Part shown: positions 1 to 7,212 of the stretch, piece after piece
Layout: each line of letters starts with the position of its first letter
Numbering within the stretch: the first letter of the stretch is position 1
Source: Flavobacterium sp.
GTDB lineage: Bacteria > Bacteroidota > Bacteroidia > Flavobacteriales > Flavobacteriaceae
Assembly: GCF_035195345.1 (NCBI RefSeq)
Contig: NZ_CP136574.1
Span: 1,479,871-1,543,870, forward strand
Length of the DNA: 64,000 nt
Direction: 5' to 3'
Translations under genes and position numbers: made by a program
The notes under the pieces: model-generated
Seen by the model: the letters and a program-made list of their open reading frames with translations, nothing else
What the model was told of the DNA's origin: nothing
Databases searched by the model: none

Positions 1-187
1 CGGCATCATAGGGAATATTAAATCCCTCCGGCTTTACCAGATAGTCTTGATGTTCGATCAGATTTCCCATTTCATCGTGCAACTGCCATGCTATTTGAAT
101 ACAACGAGGCCAGTTGTCAGTATCGGTAATGGGTGCTGTCCAACTCTTAGGTAATCCGGTGGTTTCGGTATCGAAAATTAAATACAT
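1..187 (-). CDS. dnaE: DNA polymerase III subunit alpha, N-terminal part (cut by window edge)
   Basis: Replicative polymerase subunit; only the first 62 residues are in the window and the frame stays open to base 1. The visible part opens MYLIFDTETTGLP and carries the ExoI motif DTETTG (Asp6, Glu8) of DnaQ-like 3'-5' exonucleases, then a conserved WPRCIQIAWQLHDE stretch. In flavobacteria I remember this exonuclease domain fused to the front of a roughly 1500-residue DnaE, so that is the call; a free-standing exonuclease cannot be excluded from this fragment. A TAnnTTTG box lies 53 bp upstream on the same strand. Base composition is slightly more GC-rich than its neighbours. Confidence 0.75.
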   Translation of the reverse strand, partial: MYLIFDTETTGLPKSWTAPITDTDNWPRCIQIAWQLHDEMGNLIEHQDYLVKPEGFNIPYDA

Positions 188-239
188 CTATCTGATAATT
201 AAGCAAAAAATAAATTTCTTTTACACTTTTGAATAAAAA

Positions 240-247
240 CAAAAATA
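240..247 (-). promoter_or_regulatory. -7 box for dnaE
   Basis: Reads TATTTTTG on the minus strand, matching the Bacteroidota TAnnTTTG -7 element, 53 bp before the dnaE start. No clear -33 TTG was found. Motif match only. Confidence 0.4.
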
Positions 248-285
248 CATTTTAAGTTAATGAATGCCAATTTAAGTTATCAACA

Positions 286-320
286 AAAACAAAAAACCAC
301 CTGAATTACTCCAGATGGTT
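286..320 (-). terminator. Rho-independent terminator after the lipoprotein gene
   Basis: On the minus strand AACCATCTG pairs with CAGGTGGTT (9 bp, one G-U) around an 8-nt loop, followed by a T-rich tract. It lies 22 bp past the stop of the lipoprotein gene at 343-1035. Confidence 0.75.
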
Positions 321-342
321 TTGATATATTTTAAAAAGCTAA

Positions 343-1035
343 TTATTGACCTAGTGGCACTTTATAAAAATGTCCTTCAGAAAAAGTAATTACTTCACCA
401 TCACTATTAACTGCATTCAATTTAAATGTTCCTGTAAATAAACCATTTGAAACTTCTTCAATTTCAATTTCTCCATTACTTTGTTGGATATTTACTACTT
501 TAAAAGTGGCATTATTATCTCCTCCTACAATAGTAACAACATCATCTGGAGCGTACCCAATTCCTCTAGCCACCACTGTAATAGAAGTAACTGTTCCATT
601 AGTTGTTTTCGTTGCCACTCTTAACCCTGAACCTGAACCACCAATTGTTTGTGCTCCATTTGCATTAGCTTGATATGATGTTCCTCTAGTTATCATTGGA
701 GAGACTTTAAACGCAGGGCCAGTATATAACCCTGTATCATAAAAATCTGAAGAGTTATTAATATCTCTTGTGTAAGTTGCGAAATTATCCTGATCTATAG
801 TTCCTAAAATATAAACACCAGGATCAGTACTTGATGTTTCCAAGGTAACTGTTTCATATTGATTAAAGGCTGTAATAATCATTCCTCCATCTGCACTAAC
901 AGAGACCCTTGCGTCATTTGCTTTCCAATAAACATCATTTTTTTTTGCTAAAAAAGCAGGGGTATTTGTTTTAATGTCTTGCTCGCAAGAAGTAAAGAAA
1001 ATCGCAACAAATAGTAAAGAAAATATTTTTTTCAT
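343..1035 (-). CDS. Putative lipoprotein, DUF6252-like
   Basis: A 230-residue exported protein of unknown function. The start is placed at ATG 1035 because it gives a clean lipoprotein signal peptide ending in the lipobox FFTSC (Cys17), and because a -7 box lies just upstream at 1068-1075; an upstream in-frame start at 1098 would lie before that promoter. The mature part resembles DUF6252 proteins of flavobacteria as I remember them: an early block with VYWKANDARV, a glycine-rich SGSGLRVATKTTNG block, a VTIVGGDNNA block and a C-terminal SEGHFYKVP motif. Many Flavobacteriaceae carry several paralogues. It is monocistronic, with its own terminator. Likely anchored in a membrane and facing the periplasm or outside. 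Confidence 0.7.
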   Translation of the reverse strand: MKKIFSLLFVAIFFTSCEQDIKTNTPAFLAKKNDVYWKANDARVSVSADGGMIITAFNQYETVTLETSSTDPGVYILGTIDQDNFATYTRDINNSSDFYDTGLYTGPAFKVSPMITRGTSYQANANGAQTIGGSGSGLRVATKTTNGTVTSITVVARGIGYAPDDVVTIVGGDNNATFKVVNIQQSNGEIEIEEVSNGLFTGTFKLNAVNSDGEVITFSEGHFYKVPLGQ

Positions 1036-1067
1036 TTTATTTTTCCTGAATAAATTAATATAGGTAA

Positions 1068-1075
1068 CAAAAATA
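1068..1075 (-). promoter_or_regulatory. -7 box for the DUF6252-like lipoprotein
   Basis: TATTTTTG on the minus strand (TAnnTTTG), 33 bp before the chosen ATG. Its position supports the shorter start of the lipoprotein gene. Confidence 0.45.
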
Positions 1076-1154
1076 ACTTTTTTATTGAAAACAAACACAT
1101 TTTACAAGAAAAAATATTTTAACATTACTTATACATTTGTATTGCAAAGTTTTA

Positions 1155-1162
1155 TATATTTG
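1155..1162 (+). promoter_or_regulatory. -7 box for rpsP operon
   Basis: TATATTTG, an exact TAnnTTTG match, followed by GCACC; a TTTG at 1136-1139 could be the -33 element although its 15-bp spacing is short. It leaves a leader of about 40 nt before rpsP. Confidence 0.55.
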
Positions 1163-1209
1163 CACCCTTAAATAACCGGGGTCGAGAACCTCAAATTAAT
1201 CACAAGATT

Positions 1210-1776
1210 ATGTCAGTAAAAATTAGATTACAAAGACACGGAAAAAAAGGGAAACCTTTTTATTGGGTTGTTGCAGCAGATGCAAGATCAAAAAGAGATG
1301 GTAAATTCTTAGAGAAAATCGGAACTTACAATCCAAACACTAACCCAGCTACTATCGATTTAAACATCGAAAAAGCAGCAGAATGGTTACACAATGGTGC
1401 TCAGCCAACTGATACCGCAAGAGCAATTTTATCTTACACAGGGGCTTTATTAAAGCACCATTTAGATGGAGGAGTTCGTAAAGGCGCTTTAACTCAAGAA
1501 CAAGCTGATGCTAAATTAGCAACTTGGTTAGAAGAAAAAGCTGGTAAAGTTGATGCTAAAAAATCTGGTTTATCTAAAGCAGAGGCTGATGCAAAAGCAA
1601 AAGCATTTAAAGCTGAACAAGAAGCAAACGCAAAACGTATTGCTGCTCAAGCTGAAGCTGCGAAAGTAGAAGAAGTAGCTGAAGAAGCTCCAGCAGAAGT
1701 AACTGAAGAAGTAGTGGAAGCTGCTGCTGAAGAAACTCCAGCTGTTGAAGAAAACAACGAAGAAACTCAAGCATAA
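1210..1776 (+). CDS. rpsP: 30S ribosomal protein S16
   Basis: Structural protein of the small ribosomal subunit that helps 16S rRNA fold. The first 80 or so residues are canonical S16 (start MSVKIRLQRHGKKGKPFYWVV, then RDGKFLEKIGTYNP and an ILSYTGALLKHHL-like segment). At 188 residues it is about twice the usual bacterial length: residues from about 110 to the end form a low-complexity Ala/Glu/Lys tail, an extension I know from other Bacteroidota S16 proteins. First gene of an rpsP-rimM-trmN6 group, 15 bp ahead of rimM, matching the usual link between S16 and RimM, which matures the 30S region around S16. Very confident. Confidence 0.97.
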   Translation: MSVKIRLQRHGKKGKPFYWVVAADARSKRDGKFLEKIGTYNPNTNPATIDLNIEKAAEWLHNGAQPTDTARAILSYTGALLKHHLDGGVRKGALTQEQADAKLATWLEEKAGKVDAKKSGLSKAEADAKAKAFKAEQEANAKRIAAQAEAAKVEEVAEEAPAEVTEEVVEAAAEETPAVEENNEETQA

Positions 1777-1791
1777 TTTTATAGCGATTCC

Positions 1792-2319
1792 ATGCGTAAA
1801 GAAGATTGTTTCTATTTAGGTAAAATCGCAAAAAAATTTAGTTTCAAAGGGGAAGTATTGGCGTATTTAGACACCGACGAACCCGAATTGTATCAAAATT
1901 TGGAATCAGTTTTTGTTGAAATCAACAAAAGTCTGGTTCCATTTTTTATTGAAAGTAGTTCACTTCACAAAGAAAAATTCTTACGTGTTCGATTTGAAGA
2001 CATTCAAACCGAAGAGGAAGCAGACGAAATTATGGGAAGCGAAATTTACCTTCCACTTTCTATGTTGCCAAAATTAGAAGGAACTCAATTTTATTTCCAC
2101 GAAGTGATTGGATTTGATGTTATTGACACTCGCATAGGAAATATTGGAAAAATCGCAGCTATTAACGATAGTGGCGCACAACCGCTTTTTGAAATTGACA
2201 AAAACGGAACTGAAATTTTAATTCCACTTATTGATGATTTCATCATTGCTCTCGACAGAGAAAAAAAATCGATTACTTTAGAAACTCCTGAAGGTTTGGT
2301 TGACCTTTATTTACAGTAG
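1792..2319 (+). CDS. rimM: Ribosome maturation factor RimM
   Basis: Assists 16S rRNA processing and assembly of the 30S head. The 175-residue product has the N-terminal RimM barrel (YLGKIAKKFSFKGEVLAYLD, SLHKEKFLRVRFEDI, EEADEIMGSEIYLPLSMLP) and the C-terminal PRC-barrel-like domain (FHEVIGFDVID, IGKIAAINDSGAQPLFEI, EILIPLIDDFI), of typical length. It starts 15 bp after rpsP and is surely cotranscribed with it. Its last codons, TTACAGTAG, run into a downstream array of CAGT-containing repeats, so the exact C-terminus may have been reshaped by that array. Confidence 0.95.
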   Translation: MRKEDCFYLGKIAKKFSFKGEVLAYLDTDEPELYQNLESVFVEINKSLVPFFIESSSLHKEKFLRVRFEDIQTEEEADEIMGSEIYLPLSMLPKLEGTQFYFHEVIGFDVIDTRIGNIGKIAAINDSGAQPLFEIDKNGTEILIPLIDDFIIALDREKKSITLETPEGLVDLYLQ

Positions 2320-2350
2320 TTCACAGTCGCAGTTACAGTTTACAGTTTTT
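2314..2350 (+). repeat. CAGT-type short tandem repeat at the rimM 3' end
   Basis: CAGT recurs at 2314, 2324, 2330, 2336 and 2343, spacing 10, 6, 6 and 7, ending in a T run. The first copy contains the rimM stop codon. The wording is close to the array at 7217-7276 (CAGTCG, CAGTTTA), so both belong to the same dispersed repeat family. Confidence 0.6.
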
Positions 2351-2355
2351 TTAAA

Positions 2356-2395
2356 TTGTTCAAATTCAATTCTTATTCATTTTGTTCAAATTCAA
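2356..2395 (+). repeat. 14-bp direct repeat at the trmN6 start
   Basis: TTGTTCAAATTCAA occurs at 2356-2369 and again at 2382-2395. The second copy includes the TTG start codon and first codons of trmN6; the first is 26 bp upstream and out of frame. Confidence 0.7.
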
Positions 2396-3086
2396 ACAAT
2401 TTTCCGTAAATCAAGATCGTTGTGCTATGAAAATTGGCACGGATGGTGTTTTGCTTGGCGCTTGGACTCCACTCATCAACAATCCTTACAATATTTTAGA
2501 TATTGGTGCAGGAACTGGAATTTTATCCTTGATGTTGGCACAAAGAAGTAACGCCGAACAAATTGACTCGATTGAAATTGACGAAGATGCTTACGAACAA
2601 TGCGTTGAAAACTTTGAAGCTTCGCGTTGGGGTGACAAATTATTTTGTTTTCATGCAGGTTTGGATGAGTTTGTAGACGAACCTGAAGATGAATACGATT
2701 TAATTATTTCCAATCCACCTTTTTATACAGACGATTATAAAACTGATAATACTTCGAGAGATTTAGCGCGTTTTGAAGACGCCTTACCTTTTGAAGAATT
2801 AATTGAAGCGGCCGCCTTATTACTTTCGGATAACGGAATTTTCTCAGTAATTATTCCTTATAAAGAAGAAGAGCAATTTGTTTCCATGTGTAAAGAATTG
2901 GATTTATTCCCCTTAAAAATTACCCGTGTAAAAGGCACACCTACATCGGAAATTAAAAGAAGTTTATTGGCTTTTTGTAGAATGGAACAAGCTCCTTTAA
3001 TCGATGAATTAATCATTGAAATTTCAAGACATAATTATACTCCTGAATACATTGAATTAACGAAAGATTTCTATTTGAAGATGTAA
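2382..3086 (+). CDS. trmN6: tRNA1(Val) (adenine37-N6)-methyltransferase (YfiC/TrmN6 family)
   Basis: SAM-dependent enzyme that methylates N6 of A37 in tRNA-Val. The 234-residue product has the SAM-binding motif DIGAGTGILSLML, an acidic SIEIDEDAYEQC loop and the adenine-methyltransferase signature NPPFY. The N-terminus FKFKQFSVNQDRCAMKIGTDG is the conserved family opening, so the start must lie at 2382, where the codon is TTG; between the upstream in-frame stop (2352) and this point there is no ATG. The start sits in a 14-bp direct repeat, suggesting that a native ATG was lost or replaced. Follows rimM by 62 bp and probably belongs to its operon. Confidence 0.88.
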   Translation: MFKFKQFSVNQDRCAMKIGTDGVLLGAWTPLINNPYNILDIGAGTGILSLMLAQRSNAEQIDSIEIDEDAYEQCVENFEASRWGDKLFCFHAGLDEFVDEPEDEYDLIISNPPFYTDDYKTDNTSRDLARFEDALPFEELIEAAALLLSDNGIFSVIIPYKEEEQFVSMCKELDLFPLKITRVKGTPTSEIKRSLLAFCRMEQAPLIDELIIEISRHNYTPEYIELTKDFYLKM

Positions 3087-3212
3087 CCCCTAGCCCAGAT
3101 GGTAGCGGCATCCTTTTTGTTTTTCTAGTATTTCCTTTGCTATGGAATAACGAATTGTTTTTAAAATTCGATAAAACAAAAAGATATAGCGAACAGCTGG
3201 ATCAAGCTTCTT
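3087..3212 (+). ncRNA. Structured intergenic RNA-like element (resembles the Flavo-1 motif)
   Basis: Directly after the trmN6 stop lies a compact element beginning CCCCTAGCCCAGATGG and ending GGATCAAGCTTC. CTTTTTGTTTT (3113-3123) pairs perfectly with AAAACAAAAAG (3173-3183); inside it CGAATT (3151-3156) pairs with AATTCG (3165-3170). The flanks TAGCCCAGATGGTAGCGGCA and GATATAGCGAACAGCTGGAT look familiar from many flavobacterial intergenic regions, and I associate them with the conserved Flavo-1 RNA motif; that link is from memory. Strand is set by this resemblance. No second copy was noticed in the window. Confidence 0.5.
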
Positions 3213-3256
3213 AAAAATTATAACACTTGTTCATTGATTTGTTAAAAATCTTTACT

Positions 3257-3264
3257 TACTTTTG
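3257..3264 (+). promoter_or_regulatory. -7 box for the acyl-CoA dehydrogenase gene
   Basis: TACTTTTG, matching TAnnTTTG, with TTG at 3234-3236 at 20-bp spacing as a possible -33 element. It overlaps the in-frame GTG at 3264, which therefore cannot be the start of translation; ATG 3285 is used. Confidence 0.55.
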
Positions 3265-3284
3265 TGACTTTCAAATTAAAAACT

Positions 3285-4463
3285 ATGAGACCAGACTTAT
3301 TTCAATCTCCAGATTATTATTTATTAGACGAATTATTATCTGACGAACATAAAATGGTGCGTGATGCTGCACGTGCTTGGGTAAAAAAAGAAGTATCTCC
3401 AATTATTGAAGACTACGCACAAAGAGCAGAATTTCCACATCAAATCGTAAAAGGTTTAGGAGAAATTGGTGGATTTGGTCCATATATTCCTGTAGAATAT
3501 GGTGGTGCTGGATTAGATCAAATTTCTTATGGATTAATCATGCAAGAAATTGAAAGAGGAGATTCGGGTGTACGTTCGACTTCTTCTGTACAATCTTCTT
3601 TAGTAATGTATCCTATTTGGAAATACGGAAACGAAGAACAAAGAATGAAATATTTACCAAAATTAGCCACTGGAGAATTCATTGGTTGTTTTGGTTTAAC
3701 AGAACCAGATTACGGTTCAAATCCAGCTGGAATGGTGACTAATTATAAAGATATGGGTGATCATTATCTTTTAAATGGTGCTAAAATGTGGATATCGAAT
3801 GCGCCATTTGCAGACATTGCAGTAGTTTGGGCTAAAAATGAAGAAGGAAGAATTCACGGATTAATCGTGGAAAGAGGAATGGAAGGATTCTCAACTCCAG
3901 AAACACACAACAAATGGTCATTAAGAGCTTCAGCTACTGGAGAACTTATTTTTGACAACGTAAAAGTTCCAAAAGAAAATTTATTACCAAACAAATCTGG
4001 ATTAGGAGCTCCACTAGGATGTTTAGATTCAGCACGTTACGGAATTGCATGGGGAGCGATTGGAGCTGCAATGGATTGTTATGATACAGCATTGAGATAT
4101 TCAAAAGAACGTATTCAGTTTGACAAACCAATTGGAGCTACTCAATTACAACAAAAGAAATTAGCTGAAATGATTACTGAAATCACCAAAGCGCAATTAT
4201 TAACTTGGAGACTTGGAGTTTTAAGAAACGAAGGGAAAGCTACTACAGCTCAAATTTCTATGGCGAAAAGAAACAACGTTGATATGGCATTAACAATTGC
4301 TCGTGATGCACGTCAAATGCTAGGCGGAATGGGAATTACAGGTGAATATTCAATCATGAGACACATGATGAATTTAGAATCTGTTGTTACTTACGAAGGA
4401 ACGCATGACATTCACTTGTTAATTACGGGTATGGATGTAACCGGTTTCCCTGCATTTAAGTAA
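3285..4463 (+). CDS. Acyl-CoA dehydrogenase, glutaryl-CoA dehydrogenase-like
   Basis: FAD-dependent enzyme oxidising an acyl-CoA to the enoyl-CoA and passing electrons to an electron-transfer flavoprotein. The 392-residue length is typical. Visible signatures are CFGLTEPDYGSNP, KMWISNAPFADIAVVWA, the RYSKERIQFDKPIGATQLQQKKLAEM helix and, near the C-terminus, TYEGTHDIHLLITG, whose Glu is the likely catalytic base; this TYEGTHDIH form is shared with glutaryl-CoA dehydrogenases. The start at ATG 3285 is preferred over GTG 3264, which lies in the -7 box. It stands alone, with a strong terminator 26 bp after its stop. Substrate is not provable; a role in lysine/tryptophan breakdown through glutaryl-CoA is plausible. 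Confidence 0.85.
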   Translation: MRPDLFQSPDYYLLDELLSDEHKMVRDAARAWVKKEVSPIIEDYAQRAEFPHQIVKGLGEIGGFGPYIPVEYGGAGLDQISYGLIMQEIERGDSGVRSTSSVQSSLVMYPIWKYGNEEQRMKYLPKLATGEFIGCFGLTEPDYGSNPAGMVTNYKDMGDHYLLNGAKMWISNAPFADIAVVWAKNEEGRIHGLIVERGMEGFSTPETHNKWSLRASATGELIFDNVKVPKENLLPNKSGLGAPLGCLDSARYGIAWGAIGAAMDCYDTALRYSKERIQFDKPIGATQLQQKKLAEMITEITKAQLLTWRLGVLRNEGKATTAQISMAKRNNVDMALTIARDARQMLGGMGITGEYSIMRHMMNLESVVTYEGTHDIHLLITGMDVTGFPAFK

Positions 4464-4488
4464 TTAAACAATAGATAAAATTGATACA

Positions 4489-4519
4489 AAATGCTTCTCT
4501 TTTCAGAGAAGCATTTTTA
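4489..4519 (+). terminator. Rho-independent terminator
   Basis: AAATGCTTCTC (4489-4499) pairs with GAGAAGCATTT (4506-4516), 11 bp with a 6-nt loop, followed by T residues. Ends the acyl-CoA dehydrogenase transcript. Confidence 0.9.
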
Positions 4520-4564
4520 CATTTGTAGTATATAGATTAAAAAACTTAATTAGAAAATTATCCT

Positions 4565-5347
4565 ATGAATATTCAAACCATAAACCAATCGATACAAAAA
4601 CAAAAAGAACAATTATTAAATCATTCTTTATACAACAAAGTAAAAACGATTGACGATTTACATTGTTTCTTAGAAAACCACATTTATGCAGTTTGGGATT
4701 TTATGTCGTTATTAAAAGCCTTGCAAAATAAATTGACTTGCACTACAACACCTTGGTTACCTATTGGGAATCCAGAAATTCGTTATTTAATTAATGAAAT
4801 AGTTGTTGCCGAAGAAACTGATTTAACATTAGATGGAACACATCAAAGTCATTTTGAAATGTATTTGGATGCGATGACGCAATGCGGTGCTTCGACTTCT
4901 CAAATCGATGCTTTTTTGAAGAATGTAGAAGAAACAAAAAACATTTTTGTATCGATCAAACAAAGTGATTTACATCCGAATGTGAAAGCGTTTTTAGATT
5001 TCACTTTTAGAGTAATTGAACAAGGAAAACCACATGAGATTGCTGCTGCTTTTACTTTCGGAAGAGAAGATTTGATTCCGAATATGTTTACTGAAATCTT
5101 GAAAAACTTTCAGCAAAACTTCCCTGAAACGGATTTGTCAAAACTAATTTATTATTTCGAAAGACATATTGAATTAGACGCTGACGAGCACGGACCAATG
5201 GCAATGCAAATGATTGCAGAACTTTGCGGAACATCGGAACAAAAATGGAATGAAGTCCAAGAAATTTCAGTTTTAGCTTTAGAAAAGAGAGTTGGACTTT
5301 GGAATGCAATTGAAGAACAAATGGAACATAAACATGAATTAGTATAA
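4565..5347 (+). CDS. DUF3050 domain protein (haem-oxygenase-like fold)
   Basis: A 260-residue cytosolic protein of the DUF3050 family, thought to share the helical haem-oxygenase/TenA-like fold; no reaction is established. Typical family segments are visible: LENHIYAVWDFMSLLKALQNKLTC, PWLPIGNPEIRYLINEIVVAEETD, SHFEMYLDAMTQCGA, AAAFTFGREDLIPNMF and YYFERHIELDADEHGPMA. Conserved His/Glu/Asp residues in the last two segments could bind a metal or cofactor. It is flanked by terminators on both sides and convergent to the ferredoxin gene, so it is monocistronic. No signal peptide. Confidence 0.85.
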   Translation: MNIQTINQSIQKQKEQLLNHSLYNKVKTIDDLHCFLENHIYAVWDFMSLLKALQNKLTCTTTPWLPIGNPEIRYLINEIVVAEETDLTLDGTHQSHFEMYLDAMTQCGASTSQIDAFLKNVEETKNIFVSIKQSDLHPNVKAFLDFTFRVIEQGKPHEIAAAFTFGREDLIPNMFTEILKNFQQNFPETDLSKLIYYFERHIELDADEHGPMAMQMIAELCGTSEQKWNEVQEISVLALEKRVGLWNAIEEQMEHKHELV

Positions 5348-5350
5348 AAT

Positions 5351-5380
5351 GAAAAGCGAGAATTTCTTCTCGCTTTTTTT
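5351..5380 (+). terminator. Bidirectional terminator between convergent genes
   Basis: AAAAGCGAGAA (5352-5362) pairs with TTCTCGCTTTT (5367-5377) around a TTTC loop, with a T run on the plus side and a weaker one on the minus side. Serves the DUF3050 gene and probably the ferredoxin gene. Confidence 0.88.
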
Positions 5381-5711
5381 ATTGTTCTGGTGCTATTTCA
5401 ATTTCCAAACCTTCTAAGTCTTCAGTGATTGGAATTTGACAACCAAGCCTTGAATTATTCTTTACATGATAGGCTTCCCAAAGCATTGCTTCCTCATCTG
5501 GATTGCGTTCTAATGAGATTACATCGTTTAAAATATAACACTGACAAGAAGCGCACATGGCCATTCCTCCACAAACACCAACGGTTCCTTCTTCGGCTAA
5601 TTCATAAGAACGAATTAACTCCATGATGTTCATATTCATGTCGGTGGGAGCTAACACTTCGTGTTTTACTCCGTTTCTGTCGGTTATGAAAATGGTTACG
5701 TCTTGTGGCAT
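5379..5711 (-). CDS. 2Fe-2S ferredoxin (adrenodoxin type)
   Basis: Small soluble electron carrier, 110 residues. The cluster ligands are visible as C-x5-C-x2-C in VCGGMAMCASCQC, with the fourth Cys in RLGCQIP, the adrenodoxin/Isc-type spacing. The start is ATG 5711 (MPQDVTIFITD); the TTG at 5723 is not used because it lies inside the upstream GTTTCAA repeat array. It is the last gene of a co-oriented group: Mrp, NifU, ferredoxin reductase, ferredoxin. The reductase next door is its natural electron donor, and the pair probably feeds Fe-S assembly or oxygenases. Confidence 0.9.
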   Translation of the reverse strand: MPQDVTIFITDRNGVKHEVLAPTDMNMNIMELIRSYELAEEGTVGVCGGMAMCASCQCYILNDVISLERNPDEEAMLWEAYHVKNNSRLGCQIPITEDLEGLEIEIAPEQ

Positions 5712-5715
5712 TTTT

Positions 5716-5773
5716 AGTTTCAAGTTTCAGGTTTCAAGTTTCAGGTTCGCTTAATATGAAACCCGAAACTTAA
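5716..5773 (-). repeat. Heptamer repeat array with inverted arms (reductase-ferredoxin gap)
   Basis: Plus-strand GTTTCAA/GTTTCAG heptamers sit at 5717, 5724, 5731 and 5738, exactly 7 nt apart. After a spacer, inverted GAAAC units occur at 5758 and 5765, again 7 apart. The arms can fold into a hairpin between two co-oriented genes. Confidence 0.75.
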
Positions 5774-5787
5774 AACAAAATTTTTAT

Positions 5788-6846
5788 TTAATCAATCGAT
5801 TTTACAACAGCTTTTTCAGCTTCTTTTCTTGTTCCATCAAAACCATCTACTCCAGAAACGGTGGTATATTTCAACACATAACGTTTTCCTGGATTGATTC
5901 TGTTGTAAACACTTTGACACATTAAAGTAGCTTCGTGGAAACCACATAAAATCAACTTTAATTTACCTGGATATATATTAACATCACCAATAGCGTAAAT
6001 TCCGTCGATGTTGGTTTGATAATCCAATGCGTTATTTACTTTGATGGCATTCTTTTCGATTTCTAATCCCCAGTTGGCAATGGCGCCTAACTTAGGTGTT
6101 AATCCGAAAAGTGGAATGAAATAATCACATACTACTTTCATTCTAGCTCCATTAACTTCAATATCAACTGCGGTTATTCTTTCACTACCATTAAAACCAA
6201 TAACTTCTGCAGGAGTAACTAATTTAATTTTGCCAGCATTTTTTAATTCTTGTACTTTTTCTACCGAATCTAAAGCGCCACGAAATTCGTTTCTTCTATG
6301 AACTAAAGTCACGGAATTTGCTACATTCGACAAGAAAATACTCCAATCTAAAGCGGAGTCACCTCCACCTGCGATTACAATATTTTTTCCACGATATTTT
6401 TCTGGATCTTTTACGAAATAATCTACTCCACGATCTTCTTTTTCGTAGAATTCGATATCTTTTAAAACAGGTTTTCTAGGCTCAAAAGTTCCTAAACCAC
6501 CTGCAATTGCAATTGCTTTTGCTTGATGTTTTGTGCCTTCATTAGTAGTTACTATAAAAGTTCCGTCCTCTAATTTTTCAATGGTTTCAGCGGTTTCTCC
6601 CAAAGTAAATCCAGGTTGAAACTGCTTTATTTGCTCCATTAAATTGGTAACCAAATCTCCTGCTAAAACTGAAGGATATCCAGGAATATCAAAAATAGGT
6701 TTTTTGGGATACAACTCCGCTAACTGCCCGCCTGGTTGAGGTAAAGCATCAATAATATGGCATTTTAATTGTAATAATCCGGCTTCGAAAACAGCGAAGA
6801 GACCTGTAGGTCCTGCACCAATAATTAATATATCCGTTTGAATCAT
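5788..6846 (-). CDS. Ferredoxin--NADP+ reductase, thioredoxin-reductase-like (FNR2 type)
   Basis: Flavoenzyme moving electrons between NADPH and ferredoxin. The 352-residue product has the FAD-binding motif IIGAGPTGLFAVFEA at the N-terminus, PGGQL shortly after, an NADP-binding motif IAGGGDSALDWSI near residue 160, and the late FAD motif YAIGDVNIYPGK. It lacks the redox CxxC of thioredoxin reductases, which together with the C-terminal extension after residue 310 places it with the TrxR-like ferredoxin reductases (YumC type). It lies upstream of a 2Fe-2S ferredoxin, separated by a heptamer array, which supports the role. Confidence 0.88.
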   Translation of the reverse strand: MIQTDILIIGAGPTGLFAVFEAGLLQLKCHIIDALPQPGGQLAELYPKKPIFDIPGYPSVLAGDLVTNLMEQIKQFQPGFTLGETAETIEKLEDGTFIVTTNEGTKHQAKAIAIAGGLGTFEPRKPVLKDIEFYEKEDRGVDYFVKDPEKYRGKNIVIAGGGDSALDWSIFLSNVANSVTLVHRRNEFRGALDSVEKVQELKNAGKIKLVTPAEVIGFNGSERITAVDIEVNGARMKVVCDYFIPLFGLTPKLGAIANWGLEIEKNAIKVNNALDYQTNIDGIYAIGDVNIYPGKLKLILCGFHEATLMCQSVYNRINPGKRYVLKYTTVSGVDGFDGTRKEAEKAVVKSID

Positions 6847-6963
6847 GTTTAAAAATCATTTAGTTTCGTAAAGATACAAATACCGAAATTTGTTATACGT
6901 TACAATAGTTACAAAGGTGCAAAATTGAAAAATTCAATAATAAAATTGTATGATAATAATCAG

Positions 6964-7203
6964 TTATGCAATGTTTTCTACCGTTTCTATCTGGGGCGCA
7001 TACTTTTTTATTGTAGTTTCTACACCTGCTTTCATAGTACTAACGCTAAAATTACAACTTGTACAAGCACCTTCTAATCGCACCTTTACATGTTTGTCAT
7101 CAATAATTTCAACTAATGAAATATTCCCACCATCAGAATTCAAAAATGGACGAATTTCTTCCAATGCTTTTTCTACGTTTTCTTTAATTTCTATTGTAGT
7201 CAT
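6964..7203 (-). CDS. NifU family Fe-S scaffold protein (NifU C-terminal domain)
   Basis: A 79-residue Fe-S scaffold or carrier domain. It shows the family hallmarks LEEIRPFLNSDGGNISLVEI and GACTSCNFSVSTMKAGVE, where the CxxC (CTSC) binds the cluster as a dimer. Complete as a single-domain protein of Nfu type. It lies between mrp upstream and ferredoxin reductase downstream on the minus strand; Mrp carriers and NifU domains commonly occur together, so both probably act in Fe-S cluster delivery. A repeat array of CAGTCG and ACTGTAA words fills the gap to mrp. Confidence 0.92.
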   Translation of the reverse strand: MTTIEIKENVEKALEEIRPFLNSDGGNISLVEIIDDKHVKVRLEGACTSCNFSVSTMKAGVETTIKKYAPQIETVENIA

Positions 7204-7212
7204 AATTTTTAG

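Noticed and set aside
1540..1776. S16 C-terminal Ala/Glu tail as a fusion or frameshift
   Set aside because: The tail is in frame, highly expressed-gene-like in codon use, and long S16 tails are known in Bacteroidota.
3264..3284. GTG start seven codons upstream of the acyl-CoA dehydrogenase ATG
   Set aside because: GTG 3264 is the last base position of an exact TAnnTTTG promoter box, so it would not be in the mRNA.
5716..5773. CRISPR array (considered for all heptamer arrays)
   Set aside because: Units are 7-8 nt without unique spacers, and no cas genes are present.
6892..6916. Another 11-bp-phased site (GTTA words upstream of the ferredoxin reductase gene)
   Set aside because: Spacing is 7 and 9 bp, so the 11-bp phase is absent.
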